In this document: in pieces, positions 1 through 7,752 of the stretch | How the letters are laid out: each line of letters starts with the position of its first letter | Numbering within the stretch: the first letter of the stretch is position 1 | Assembly (NCBI RefSeq): GCF_943913055.1 | Contig: NZ_CALTWS010000020.1 | Location: forward strand, 1 to 22,293 | Source of the DNA: an uncultured Brevundimonas sp. | Lineage (GTDB): Bacteria > Pseudomonadota > Alphaproteobacteria > Caulobacterales > Caulobacteraceae | Direction of reading: 5' to 3' | Length of the DNA: 22,293 bases | Made by a program: the position numbers and the translations under genes | Notes under the pieces: model-generated | The model's input: the letters and a program-made list of their open reading frames with translations, nothing else | The model's database searches: none | Told to the model about the DNA's origin: nothing

Positions 1-1895
1 GCGTAAACCCCTGTCCGTGCTGCCGATAGAGCTTCCCGGCCTGTCGGGGCGATGTCGGCGGCGAACCCGTCCCGCTCCAGCATTTCGCGCAGGATCTCTG
101 CCGCGTCGGCATCGTCCTCGACGATCAGCAGACGAGGTCCATCGCCGGTGGTTGAGGCTCGCGCCTCGTCGGCCAGCGGCAGATCCAGATGGAAGGTCGC
201 CCCGAATCCTTCGGCCGATTCGAACCACAGCCGCCCGCCGTGTCGCTCCGCAATCTCCCGGGCGATGGCCAGACCCAAACCCGTCCCGCCCTTGGCCCGC
301 GTATCGGAACCATCGGCCTGAGCGAACTTCGAAAAGATACGAGCGCGGAAGGCGTCGGGAATGCCGGGGCCTTCATCGACGACACTGAGCCGCGCAATCC
401 GGGTCTCGGGATCGACCGTGACACGGACTTCACCGCCCCTCGGCGAGAATTTGAGGGCATTGGACAGCAGGTTGGTCACCACCTGGATCAGACGGTCCGC
501 GTCTCCCCGGATCGTGACGGGGTCACCCTCGGACAGGGTCAGACCGACGCCGAGCTCTCCGGCATAACCGCTGACGCCTTCCACAGAGCGTTGAGCGATC
601 TCGCGGAGGTCCAGCAGCGTCATGTCGAGCCGCAGCTTACCGGACTCGATCTTCTCGATATCCAGTATGTCGTTGATCAGTCTGACAAGGCGCTGACTGT
701 TGGCCTGGGCGATCTGGATCAGGCGAGCCGCCTTTTCGGGCAGGGTTCCTGCCACGCCGCCTGCCAGAAGGCCCAGCGAGCCCGCGATGGAGGTCAGCGG
801 CGTGCGCAGTTCATGGCTGACTGTGGAGACAAACTCGTCCTTGAGCTGCTCCATCCGTCGACGCTCGGAGATGTCACGAATGATCGCGACGACATGCACC
901 CCGGTCGGGAGCGTCATGGCGCCCAGGGCGACATCGACCGGGAAGGTTTCGCCGTCCTTGCGGCGGGCCTCCATCTGACGAAGCAGCCCTCCCTCCAAAG
1001 CGCCTTGTGAGGCACCCAGGCGCTTCAGGAATTCGCCGTCGCCGTCCGGGGCAATGTCGATGAGCAGAGAGATATCGCGACGGTCCAGTTCGACCGCGTC
1101 GTAGCCGAACATGCGCGCCGCGGCGGCGTTTACCGTCTCGATACTACCACTGGGGTTCAGGGTGACGATACCGTCGATCGCGCCGTCAAAGATCGCACTC
1201 TGGCGTGCTGCCGTCGCCCGGATGTCCGACAGCATGGTCTGGCGCGTTCGAATGTACCGCCAGGTCATGACGAAGGCGCCACCGATCACGACAATCAGGG
1301 CCAGAAACAGGATGCCTACCATACCTTCGGTCCGCGCTGTTCGGACCTCCGCCGTGCGGGCGTAGGTGTCGAGAGCGTCTGCCTCGATGTCGATCATCTG
1401 GGCGACCAGCATGCGCACGTCGTCCATCACCAGCTTGCCTTGGCCGCTGGAGACGACGGCCATCCCGGCTTCCAATCCCTCGCGTTCGCGCGCTTCGATG
1501 CCCGCCTGCATAATCTGCAACTTGCGGCCCGCCAGAGACTCTAGCCTGATGAAGTTTTCAGCCTGACCCGGCTGGGTTTCAAACAGCGTATTGAGTACCT
1601 TTAGCTGCGTTCCGAGCTGGCGTGTGGCATTGTCGTAGGGCTCGAGAAACCGATCGTCGCCGGTGATGACATAGCCGCGCTGACCCGTCTCAGCGTCCTG
1701 AAGCAGGGAAAAGACGCTCTGGATCTGCGAGCGCGTCTCGTAGGAGCGGTCTATCTCTGCCCGCACCGCCCGGTTGCTGCGAAACTCGTTGAACAGTTCG
1801 AACCCGACAAAGCCGAGCAACAGGGTGACGAGCACAATTGCCGCAGCAATCAGCCAGCGAAAGTCGCCCCGCCGCGCTTGACGCGCCCCCCTCAC
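1..1895 (-). CDS. CHASE3-PAS hybrid sensor histidine kinase (3' end beyond window)
   Basis: Membrane sensor kinase that would autophosphorylate on a histidine and pass the phosphate to its own receiver domain. 631 complete codons are visible and the frame is still open at the left edge. Order of parts: a membrane helix near residues 13-35; a CHASE3-type extracytoplasmic region with the hallmark AETGQRGY; a second helix near 191-210; a PAS domain near 225-340; the HisKA motif SHELRTPL with phospho-acceptor H361; an HATPase domain with N-box N475 and G2-box GTGLGLA at 537-543; then a receiver domain starting at the LLIVEDD motif (E593, D594, D595). The receiver's phospho-acceptor aspartate lies outside the window. 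The start is a GTG at 1895, chosen because an in-frame stop lies only two codons upstream. It is divergent from the response regulator at 1944 with 48 bp between them. The signal sensed is unknown. Confidence 0.93.
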   Translation of the reverse strand, partial: MRGARQARRGDFRWLIAAAIVLVTLLLGFVGFELFNEFRSNRAVRAEIDRSYETRSQIQSVFSLLQDAETGQRGYVITGDDRFLEPYDNATRQLGTQLKVLNTLFETQPGQAENFIRLESLAGRKLQIMQAGIEAREREGLEAGMAVVSSGQGKLVMDDVRMLVAQMIDIEADALDTYARTAEVRTARTEGMVGILFLALIVVIGGAFVMTWRYIRTRQTMLSDIRATAARQSAIFDGAIDGIVTLNPSGSIETVNAAAARMFGYDAVELDRRDISLLIDIAPDGDGEFLKRLGASQGALEGGLLRQMEARRKDGETFPVDVALGAMTLPTGVHVVAIIRDISERRRMEQLKDEFVSTVSHELRTPLTSIAGSLGLLAGGVAGTLPEKAARLIQIAQANSQRLVRLINDILDIEKIESGKLRLDMTLLDLREIAQRSVEGVSGYAGELGVGLTLSEGDPVTIRGDADRLIQVVTNLLSNALKFSPRGGEVRVTVDPETRIARLSVVDEGPGIPDAFRARIFSKFAQADGSDTRAKGGTGLGLAIAREIAERHGGRLWFESAEGFGATFHLDLPLADEARASTTGDGPRLLIVEDDADAAEILREMLERDGFAADIAPTGREALSAARTGVY

Positions 1896-1943
1896 CTTCG
1901 CCTACCCTTGCTATCGGGACGACAACTTTGAGGAGATTTCGGG

Positions 1944-2303
1944 ATGAAGGTCTGCGCCATCGACGACGATCCACTCATGTTACAGCATCTGGAAGAGATG
2001 CTCACAGGACTTGGTTGCCAAGTCGTGAGCGCCAGCGATGTCGATACCGGTCTGAAGAAGATGAGCGAGCAGCATTGCGATGCCGCCGTCGTCGATATCC
2101 TGATGCCCGAACGCGACGGGCTCAACTTTATTCTTGAAATCAGGCGTACACGCCCAGACCTCAGGATCGTCGCGATCAGCGGCGGCGGACGCCTGGGAGC
2201 GGGCCCCCTGCTCAGCATGGCTGACGGCCTCGGTGCCGACGCGACCTTGGTCAAGCCTTTCTCGCTATCCGACCTCAAAATGGCGCTGCAAGTACCTGAC
2301 TGA
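1944..2303 (+). CDS. single-domain response regulator (CheY-like receiver)
   Basis: A stand-alone receiver domain of 119 residues with no output domain, so it would act through protein contact or as a phosphorelay intermediate. The acidic pocket D7-D8-D9, phospho-acceptor D51 (in VVDILMP), switch residue S79 and K104 (in VKPF) are all present. The start has AGGAG at 1931-1935, 8 bases before the ATG. It is divergent from the hybrid kinase across 48 bp, which suggests a shared control region and a common pathway. The kinase already has its own receiver, so a phosphorelay or a separate partner kinase are both possible. No neighbour downstream belongs to the same transcript. Confidence 0.9.
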   Translation: MKVCAIDDDPLMLQHLEEMLTGLGCQVVSASDVDTGLKKMSEQHCDAAVVDILMPERDGLNFILEIRRTRPDLRIVAISGGGRLGAGPLLSMADGLGADATLVKPFSLSDLKMALQVPD

Positions 2304-2840
2304 AATCGTCTTTAATGCCAGAGCTTTGACTGGACAGGTCGCCGTTGCCGGAATGAAGACTACTTCTGGCTCTGCAGCCCAAAATCAGGCAGTCGATTAT
2401 CCGGGCGTCCTAGCGTCGTCGCTACGGCGGTTCGCCAGGCAGGCTCCGTATCTCCTGCCTACCTGCGTTCGGTGGAGACAATTTGTGGTTGGACTGACAC
2501 CGGCTTTCCCTTCGATCTCAAATTACTTGGATCGCCCGTACAGGCGTCCCAACACGCCAACAGTCATCTGCGCCAAACTCATCCGATTGCGCCTGTCAGG
2601 CGGGCATGAGTCCATTGTTTCCGGCTCAAGGCGCGGCCCATTCTCCAAGGCCGAAAGATCCGGATGAGTTTCCTTGGTAACAGGGGAAACAACAGAGATC
2701 TTCGTTGGGCTATGGCGCGTCGCGCTGACGGCACTCAGCTCAGTTCCCTGTCCAATCTGGGTTTGGGCGGTGCGTCGCTTTTGTGCCGCGGCGCTCGCAG
2801 GGAATTTTACATGCTCTTTGCAGAGAAAGGCTGCTGGCTA
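2304..2840. other. gene-poor interval with no supported gene
   Basis: About 540 bases between the response regulator and the recombinase remnant. Base composition looks less GC-rich than the flanking genes. Short frames exist on both strands, but none has a convincing ribosome binding site or recognisable protein motif. On the minus strand one frame stays open from 2837 to the TAA at 2525-2523 (104 codons). It is in the same frame as the recombinase remnant, just after its tandem TGA TAG stops, but has no plausible start near its beginning. No tRNA, clear terminator or repeat was seen. Confidence 0.5.
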
Positions 2841-3056
2841 TCAGGCGACCAGCGCCGCCTCTTGATGGTCCCAGCAGAGCGGGATGGCGTTGCAGCGGAT
2901 GTCTTCCAGGCAGAGCCCCGGCCTCTGTCGCCCTTCGAGAACCGCCAGGTGAGTGTCTGGTCCCAAGAAAGCCAGCCGCACGAAGTTGCGCTCATAGGGA
3001 GACGCCGGCGATTGATGCATGATGCCGTCCTCGTCCAAGTGTCCTTGGAACGCCAT
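2841..3056 (-). pseudogene. remnant of recombinase C-terminal region
   Basis: A 71-codon frame whose last 50 or so residues resemble the tail of the large serine-recombinase-type proteins common in alphaproteobacteria. The matching features are a helix ending in VRLAFLGPD, then VLEGRQ, then a PLCWDHQ segment, against family patterns like LRLAFLAPDI..AIL.GRQP....PLDW..Q. The catalytic resolvase domain and most of the helix-turn-helix region are missing. Upstream the frame runs into the GH16 gene, whose stop is only 29 bases away from the ATG used here. There is no ribosome binding site. Most likely this is a decayed fragment left by an insertion or excision event. The family assignment rests on remembered patterns and is moderate. 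Confidence 0.5.
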
Positions 3057-3085
3057 CTTGGAAAAGGGGCGCTGTAGGATCACGG

Positions 3086-3943
3086 CTACGGTTCCCGGCT
3101 GAACACCCGCACATAATCGACTTCCATCCGTTGCGGAAATGCGCGGTCGTCGATGCCCTCGGCCCCGCCCCAGTCGCCGCCGACGGCGATGTTCAGGATC
3201 ATGTAGAATGGGGCATCGAACGGCCAGGTGGCGCGGTCGCCGCGGCCGTCGTTGGGAAAGCGATAGTAGCCGACATCGTCGATGCCGAAGTTGATGCCCT
3301 CGGGCGTCCACAGCACCTGATAGCGGTGAAAGGCGTCGCAGGCGTCGCGAACGCGCTTCCTGCCCCCGCGCTCGGTGCCTTGTGTATGGTTGTAGCGGGT
3401 CGTGTGGACCGTGCCGTGGACCTCGCCGCGCTCATGGCCGACGTGTTCCATGATGTCGATTTCGCCGCCCGCCGGCCATTCGGCGTCCGCGACCGGCAGC
3501 ATCCAGATGGCGGGCCAGTTGCCGCGACCGCACGGGATCTTGGCCTTCACCTCATAGAAGCCATAGGTCCATTCGGCCTTGCCGCGGGTGATCAGCCGGG
3601 CGGATGTATAGGCCTGTCCTCCCGCATCGGCGACCTGTTCGGGTGTCAGGGTCTCGCGCCGGGCTTCGATGATCAGATGACCGTTCTCGACCCGCGCATT
3701 CTCGGGTCGGTCGGCGGAATAGTACTGGCGCTCGTTGTTGTACCAGCCCTCGCGGTTGCGATGGGTGTCATAGGACCAGCGGGTCGGGTCGGGCGGGCCG
3801 TCAGTGTTGAACTCGTCGTTCCAGACGAGGCGATAACCGGTGAGGCTGCCGTCCTGCGGCGGGGGGGCGGATGCTGGCGCGGGCACCGCACCAATACAGA
3901 CCAGAGCGGCCAATGCCCCAAGCGTCGGTGCCAGAACTCGCAT
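3086..3943 (-). CDS. secreted GH16 endo-beta-1,3-glucanase (laminarinase-like)
   Basis: Glycoside hydrolase family 16 enzyme of 285 residues, expected to cut internal bonds in laminarin-like or mixed-linkage beta-glucan. The N-terminus is a signal peptide (about residues 1-26: charged start, hydrophobic core, ASA-type cleavage site). The catalytic signature GEIDIMEH is intact: E161 is the nucleophile, D163 the helper and E166 the acid/base. The aromatic-rich NWPAIWMLP stretch upstream is typical of laminarinase-type members. The length fits a single catalytic domain with no carbohydrate-binding module. A strong GGGAGGA lies just before the ATG. It is divergent from the GH3 gene; the palindromic operator is centred about 60 bases upstream of its start. 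Exact substrate (laminarin, lichenan or another beta-glucan) cannot be read from sequence alone. Confidence 0.92.
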   Translation of the reverse strand: MRVLAPTLGALAALVCIGAVPAPASAPPPQDGSLTGYRLVWNDEFNTDGPPDPTRWSYDTHRNREGWYNNERQYYSADRPENARVENGHLIIEARRETLTPEQVADAGGQAYTSARLITRGKAEWTYGFYEVKAKIPCGRGNWPAIWMLPVADAEWPAGGEIDIMEHVGHERGEVHGTVHTTRYNHTQGTERGGRKRVRDACDAFHRYQVLWTPEGINFGIDDVGYYRFPNDGRGDRATWPFDAPFYMILNIAVGGDWGGAEGIDDRAFPQRMEVDYVRVFSREP

Positions 3944-3994
3944 TGCGTCCTCCCATGATCATTCTGCGACGACCTGCACTCAGGCAATCGCGGT

Positions 3995-4010
3995 TTGACA
4001 ACGTTGTCAA
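3995..4010. promoter_or_regulatory. LacI-family operator, copy 1 (GH16/GH3 divergent region)
   Basis: Perfect 16-bp palindrome TTGACAACGTTGTCAA with the central CG typical of LacI-family sites. It lies 51 bp upstream of the GH16 start and 46 bp upstream of the GH3 start, so one site can control both genes. The identical 16 bases recur at 7678-7693 beside the repressor gene. Each half-site contains TTGACA, the sigma-70 -35 hexamer, on its own strand. A bound repressor would therefore cover both candidate -35 elements; good -10 hexamers at ideal spacing are not obvious. Confidence 0.88.
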
Positions 4011-4056
4011 CTCCCGACACCTTGCAGGAAAAGACGAACACACAGGGACGGAACAC

Positions 4057-6531
4057 ATGATCAACCTCTCCTGCAAGCGTGGCCTGGCCGCGGTCGCGGT
4101 GTCGCTGACGGCGTTGATGATGGCCACTGGGCCCGCGTTGGCCCAGACGCCGCCGGCCGCGGCCGTCGATCTGAGCGCCTGGCCCAGCGCTAACAGCCCG
4201 GATGCGATGACCGATGCCGCGACCCTGGCCTTCGTCGAGGATCTGCTGGGCCGCATGACGGTCGAGGAAAAGGTCGGTCAGGTGATTCAGGCCGACATCG
4301 GATCGATCACGCCGGCCGATCTGGCGACCTATCCGCTGGGTTCGATCCTGGCGGGCGGCAACTCGGCCCCCGGTGCCGACGAGCGGGCCCCGGCCCAGGC
4401 CTGGGTCGAGCTGGCGCAGGCGTTCCGCGCCGCGGCGGCCCAGCGACCAGGGGCGAAGGTGCCGCTGATGTTCGGCATCGATGCGGTGCATGGCCACAAC
4501 AATGTCGTCGGCGCGACCCTGTTTCCGCACAACATCGGCCTGGGGGCGACGCGCAATCCGGACCTGATCGAACGGATCGGCGTGGCCACGGCGCTGGAGG
4601 TCGCGGCGACCGGCGCGGACTGGACCTTCGGGCCCACAGTGGCCGTGCCCCGTGACGATCGCTGGGGCCGGACCTATGAAGGCTATGGCGAGGATCCGGA
4701 AATCGTCGCCACCTATGCCGGGCGCATGACGCGGGGACTGCAGGGCGCGCTGGGCCAAGGGTATCTGGCCCCCGGTCATATCGCGGGTTCGGCCAAACAC
4801 TATCTGGCCGACGGCGGCACGCTGAACGGCAAGGATCAGGGCGATGCCGTCATCTCCGAGCGCGAACTGATCGACGTCCATGCGGCGGGCTATCCGCCGT
4901 CGATCGACGCCGGCATCCTGACCATCATGGCCAGCTTCTCCAGCTGGAACGGGGTCAAGCATACGGCGAACCAAGACCTGTTGACGGATGTGCTGCGCGG
5001 CCCCCTGGGCTTCGACGGTTTCGTGGTCGGCGACTGGAACGCGCACGGCCAGATCGAGGGCTGCACCAACGAAAGCTGTGCCGCCGCCTTCAACGCCGGT
5101 CTGGACATGTTCATGGCCCCCGACAGCTGGAAACCGCTGTATGAAAACACCTTGGCCCAGGTGAAGTCGGGCGAGATCACCATGGCCCGACTGGACGAGG
5201 CGGTGCGCCGCATCCTGACCGTCAAGGTCAAGACCGGGGTATTCAAGGCCGACCGTCCCGTGGAGGGTCGGGTCGAGGTGCTGGGCTCGCCGGAACATCG
5301 GGCCCTGGCGCGCGAGGCGGTGCGGCAATCCTTGGTGCTGCTCAAGAATAACGGCTCGGTCCTGCCCATCCGAGCGGGCGCGCGCGTACTGGTCGCGGGC
5401 AGCGCCGACGACATCGGTCAGGCGGCGGGCGGCTGGACCATCAACTGGCAGGGGACGGGCAATACCCGCGCCGACTTCCCCAACGGCCAGTCGATCTGGG
5501 AGGGATTGAAGGAGGCGGTCGAAGCCTCGGGCGGCACGGCTGAGCTCAATGCGGCGGGCGCGTTCGAGACGAAACCCGATGTGGCCATCGTTGTCTTCGG
5601 CGAGGAGCCCTATGCCGAGTTCCAGGGCGACCTGTCCGATCTGGACTTCCGCCCTCGCGAGCCGCTGGCCCTGCTGCGTCGCTTGAAGGCCGAGGGCATC
5701 CCGACCGTGGCGGTCTTCCTGTCCGGCCGGCCCCTCTATGTGAACCCGGAGATCAATGCCTCAGACGCCTTCATCGCCGCCTGGTTGCCGGGATCGGAGG
5801 GCGGCGGCATCGCCGACGTTCTGGTCGCGGGCACCGACGGCGCAGCCCGTCACGATTTCCGGGGCAGGCTGTCGTTCAGCTGGCCGCGCAGTCCCGATCA
5901 GGCGCCGCAGAACCGGGGCGGTCCGGACTACGATCCGCAGTTCGCCTACGGCTTCGGCCTAGCCTACGCGGCAGCAGCAGAGACGCCAATGCTGGCCGAG
6001 GTCGAGGAGGGGTCGGAGGCGTCGTCCATGCGCTTCTTCGCAGACGGCCGGTTCGTCACGCCCTGGTCGCTCGTCGTGCGTGATGAGGGCGGCGAGGCGC
6101 GGATCGCGGACGGCGCGCGCGGCGTCAGCCCGCGCGCGGTGGTGACCGTGGCACCGGTCGATGGCCAGGGGCAGGAATCCGCCAGACTGGTGACCTTTAC
6201 CCGGCCGGGACAGGCCATTGTTACCGGCCCGGCGATCGATCTGTCGGGGGCGGATTATGCGAATGTGGCCCTGACGTTCCGCTACCGGATCGATGCAGGC
6301 GATGCCTCGGCGCTGAGCCTTGGTTTGGGCAATGGTGTCGTGCGGCTGGGCGGTGGTCAGGGCTGGCAGCAGGCGTCGGTGCCGCTGCGCTGTTTCGCCT
6401 CCGGTCAGGGCGGTCTGACCGGCGTGGACCGGGCCTGGATCCTGTCGGCCACAGCCCCGGCGACGGTGGCGGTCGAGGACATTCGTCTGGACACAGCCGC
6501 GTCGGACGCCTGTCCGGCCTCGGCAGACTAG
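4057..6531 (+). CDS. secreted GH3 beta-glucosidase / glucan exo-hydrolase
   Basis: Family 3 glycoside hydrolase of 824 residues that removes glucose from the non-reducing end of beta-glucan oligosaccharides, probably in the periplasm. It has a signal peptide (about 1-30, ending ALAQ). The (beta/alpha)8 domain holds DAVHGHNN, GRTYEGYGEDP, K247-H248, and the nucleophile D326 in VVGDWNAHG. The second alpha/beta domain carries GEEPYAEFQGD (E516, E517, E521), the region that holds the acid/base in barley ExoI-like enzymes; which glutamate acts is not certain. The last 160 or so residues look like the jelly-roll C-terminal domain of ExoP-type enzymes. An ATG-equivalent frame extends upstream across the operator, so the start at 4057 was chosen for its signal peptide and GGGACGG ribosome binding site. 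Its end is 9 bp from the convergent repressor gene. Confidence 0.92.
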   Translation: MINLSCKRGLAAVAVSLTALMMATGPALAQTPPAAAVDLSAWPSANSPDAMTDAATLAFVEDLLGRMTVEEKVGQVIQADIGSITPADLATYPLGSILAGGNSAPGADERAPAQAWVELAQAFRAAAAQRPGAKVPLMFGIDAVHGHNNVVGATLFPHNIGLGATRNPDLIERIGVATALEVAATGADWTFGPTVAVPRDDRWGRTYEGYGEDPEIVATYAGRMTRGLQGALGQGYLAPGHIAGSAKHYLADGGTLNGKDQGDAVISERELIDVHAAGYPPSIDAGILTIMASFSSWNGVKHTANQDLLTDVLRGPLGFDGFVVGDWNAHGQIEGCTNESCAAAFNAGLDMFMAPDSWKPLYENTLAQVKSGEITMARLDEAVRRILTVKVKTGVFKADRPVEGRVEVLGSPEHRALAREAVRQSLVLLKNNGSVLPIRAGARVLVAGSADDIGQAAGGWTINWQGTGNTRADFPNGQSIWEGLKEAVEASGGTAELNAAGAFETKPDVAIVVFGEEPYAEFQGDLSDLDFRPREPLALLRRLKAEGIPTVAVFLSGRPLYVNPEINASDAFIAAWLPGSEGGGIADVLVAGTDGAARHDFRGRLSFSWPRSPDQAPQNRGGPDYDPQFAYGFGLAYAAAAETPMLAEVEEGSEASSMRFFADGRFVTPWSLVVRDEGGEARIADGARGVSPRAVVTVAPVDGQGQESARLVTFTRPGQAIVTGPAIDLSGADYANVALTFRYRIDAGDASALSLGLGNGVVRLGGGQGWQQASVPLRCFASGQGGLTGVDRAWILSATAPATVAVEDIRLDTAASDACPASAD

Positions 6532-6540
6532 GCGATTGCG

Positions 6541-7578
6541 TTAGGTCCGGGGGGCCGTCGAGCCCCGGAATTCCAGCCCGAACGGCAGCAGGTGATCGGA
6601 CGGCCTGGCCTCGCCCGTCCTGCTGGCCATAATCAGCAGTTCGGCGGCCTTGGCGGCCATTTCTGAGATGGGCTGGCGCACGCTGGTCAGGCCCGGCACG
6701 CTCAGCCGGACGCCGGGCGTGTCGTCGAAACTGACCAGCGACAACTCCGGCACGCGGAGGCCGTGGCGAGAAGCGACATGCAGGGTCGCCAGTGCCATCT
6801 CGTCGTTACTGGCCAGGATGGCGGTCGGTGGCTCGGACCGTGACAGCAGGGTCTCGGCTGCCGCGACACCGCTCTCGAAGGTGAAATCGCCGGGCGCGAT
6901 CAGGGCCTCGTCCACTGCTATATTCGCCTTCGTCAGGGCATCGCGATAGCCGTCCCGTCGCTGGCTGCTGGCCGCGAAGCGCGGGCTGCCGGCAATAAAG
7001 CCTATGCGGCGGTGACCTAGGTCGATCAGGTGCCGCGTCGCCTCGGCTGCCGCCGCCCGGTCGTCCATGAAGACGCCGAAGCCCACACCCTCGCCCGGCA
7101 CGCCCATCCGTACCACGGGCACGTTTCGGCGCGTCAGCATCTCGACCAAGGCCAGATTCTGGGAGTGGGGCGGGGTCAGGATGACCCCGTCCGGCTGCAA
7201 GGCCGACAGGATGGCCACGACCTTGCGGTCCAGATCGGGCGATCCCGCCTCGACCAGTTCGAACAGCATGCGATAGCCGTGCGCCTCGCACGTCAGCATC
7301 GCCCCGTGCAGCATCTGGTCGATCCAGTCGTTGCCCCGGCCGCTGCGCCAATTGTTGATCGTGTTCTGGCGGTCGTTCAGCGCGACCAGCAGATAGGATC
7401 GGCTGCCGCCCATGCGCCGGGCCGCCATGCTGGGGACATAGCCCAGATCCTCGACGGCCTTCATGACCCTGTCCTGCAGGTCCTTGGTGACGTTGGGCTC
7501 GCCATTAATCACCCGCGACACGGTCTTGACCGCGACACCGGCGGCTTCCGCGACGTGACGGATGGTGACCTTGGTCAT
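6541..7578 (-). CDS. LacI-family transcriptional repressor of the beta-glucan locus
   Basis: DNA-binding repressor of 345 residues. The N-terminal helix-turn-helix and hinge run over residues 4-60 (VTIRHVAEAAGVAVKTVSRV, then the NGEPNV turn and a GYVPSMAAR hinge helix). The rest is a periplasmic-binding-protein-like sugar-sensing domain with the family's usual GHRRIGFIAG segment. The frame extends 24 codons upstream, but the ATG at 7578 is preceded by GGGGAGGTG and begins exactly at the conserved domain. The gene is divergent from the TonB-dependent receptor; operator copy 2 lies 99 bp upstream of it, so it probably represses itself, the receptor and the GH16/GH3 pair. The inducer is likely a glucose-containing sugar, which is inference. 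Confidence 0.93.
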   Translation of the reverse strand: MTKVTIRHVAEAAGVAVKTVSRVINGEPNVTKDLQDRVMKAVEDLGYVPSMAARRMGGSRSYLLVALNDRQNTINNWRSGRGNDWIDQMLHGAMLTCEAHGYRMLFELVEAGSPDLDRKVVAILSALQPDGVILTPPHSQNLALVEMLTRRNVPVVRMGVPGEGVGFGVFMDDRAAAAEATRHLIDLGHRRIGFIAGSPRFAASSQRRDGYRDALTKANIAVDEALIAPGDFTFESGVAAAETLLSRSEPPTAILASNDEMALATLHVASRHGLRVPELSLVSFDDTPGVRLSVPGLTSVRQPISEMAAKAAELLIMASRTGEARPSDHLLPFGLEFRGSTAPRT

Positions 7579-7677
7579 TGCACCTCCCCTGGAGCGGCCC
7601 TGCTCCCGGAGCGAGCCAGGTGCGTCCTGCCCGTGTTGCACCAATCCCACCCTCCGACGCCAGTCGAAAAACGACCG

Positions 7678-7693
7678 TTGACAACGTTGTCAA
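7678..7693. promoter_or_regulatory. LacI-family operator, copy 2 (repressor/receptor divergent region)
   Basis: Second copy of the perfect palindrome TTGACAACGTTGTCAA, identical over all 16 bases to the one at 3995-4010. It is 99 bp upstream of the repressor start and 59 bp upstream of the TonB-dependent receptor start. The flanks of the two copies differ, so the conserved unit is the palindrome itself. As in copy 1, each arm carries a TTGACA hexamer on one strand. Confidence 0.88.
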
Positions 7694-7752
7694 ACAATGG
7701 CGCATTAAAGGCAAGCGGAATGACCAACAATCCGCATCGGGAGGATTATCGA

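Noticed and set aside
189..1010. Long plus-strand open frame opposite the histidine kinase
   Set aside because: It is antisense to a kinase with all signature motifs intact and has no family motif itself; such shadows are common in high-GC DNA.
2664..3077. Plus-strand frame of 137 codons over the recombinase remnant
   Set aside because: No ribosome binding site, no recognisable motif, and the opposite strand carries the recombinase-like text.
3673..5328. Minus-strand frame of 551 codons opposite the GH3 gene
   Set aside because: Composition is rich in R, G, H and Q as expected of an antisense shadow, and it overlaps GH3 and GH16 catalytic regions.
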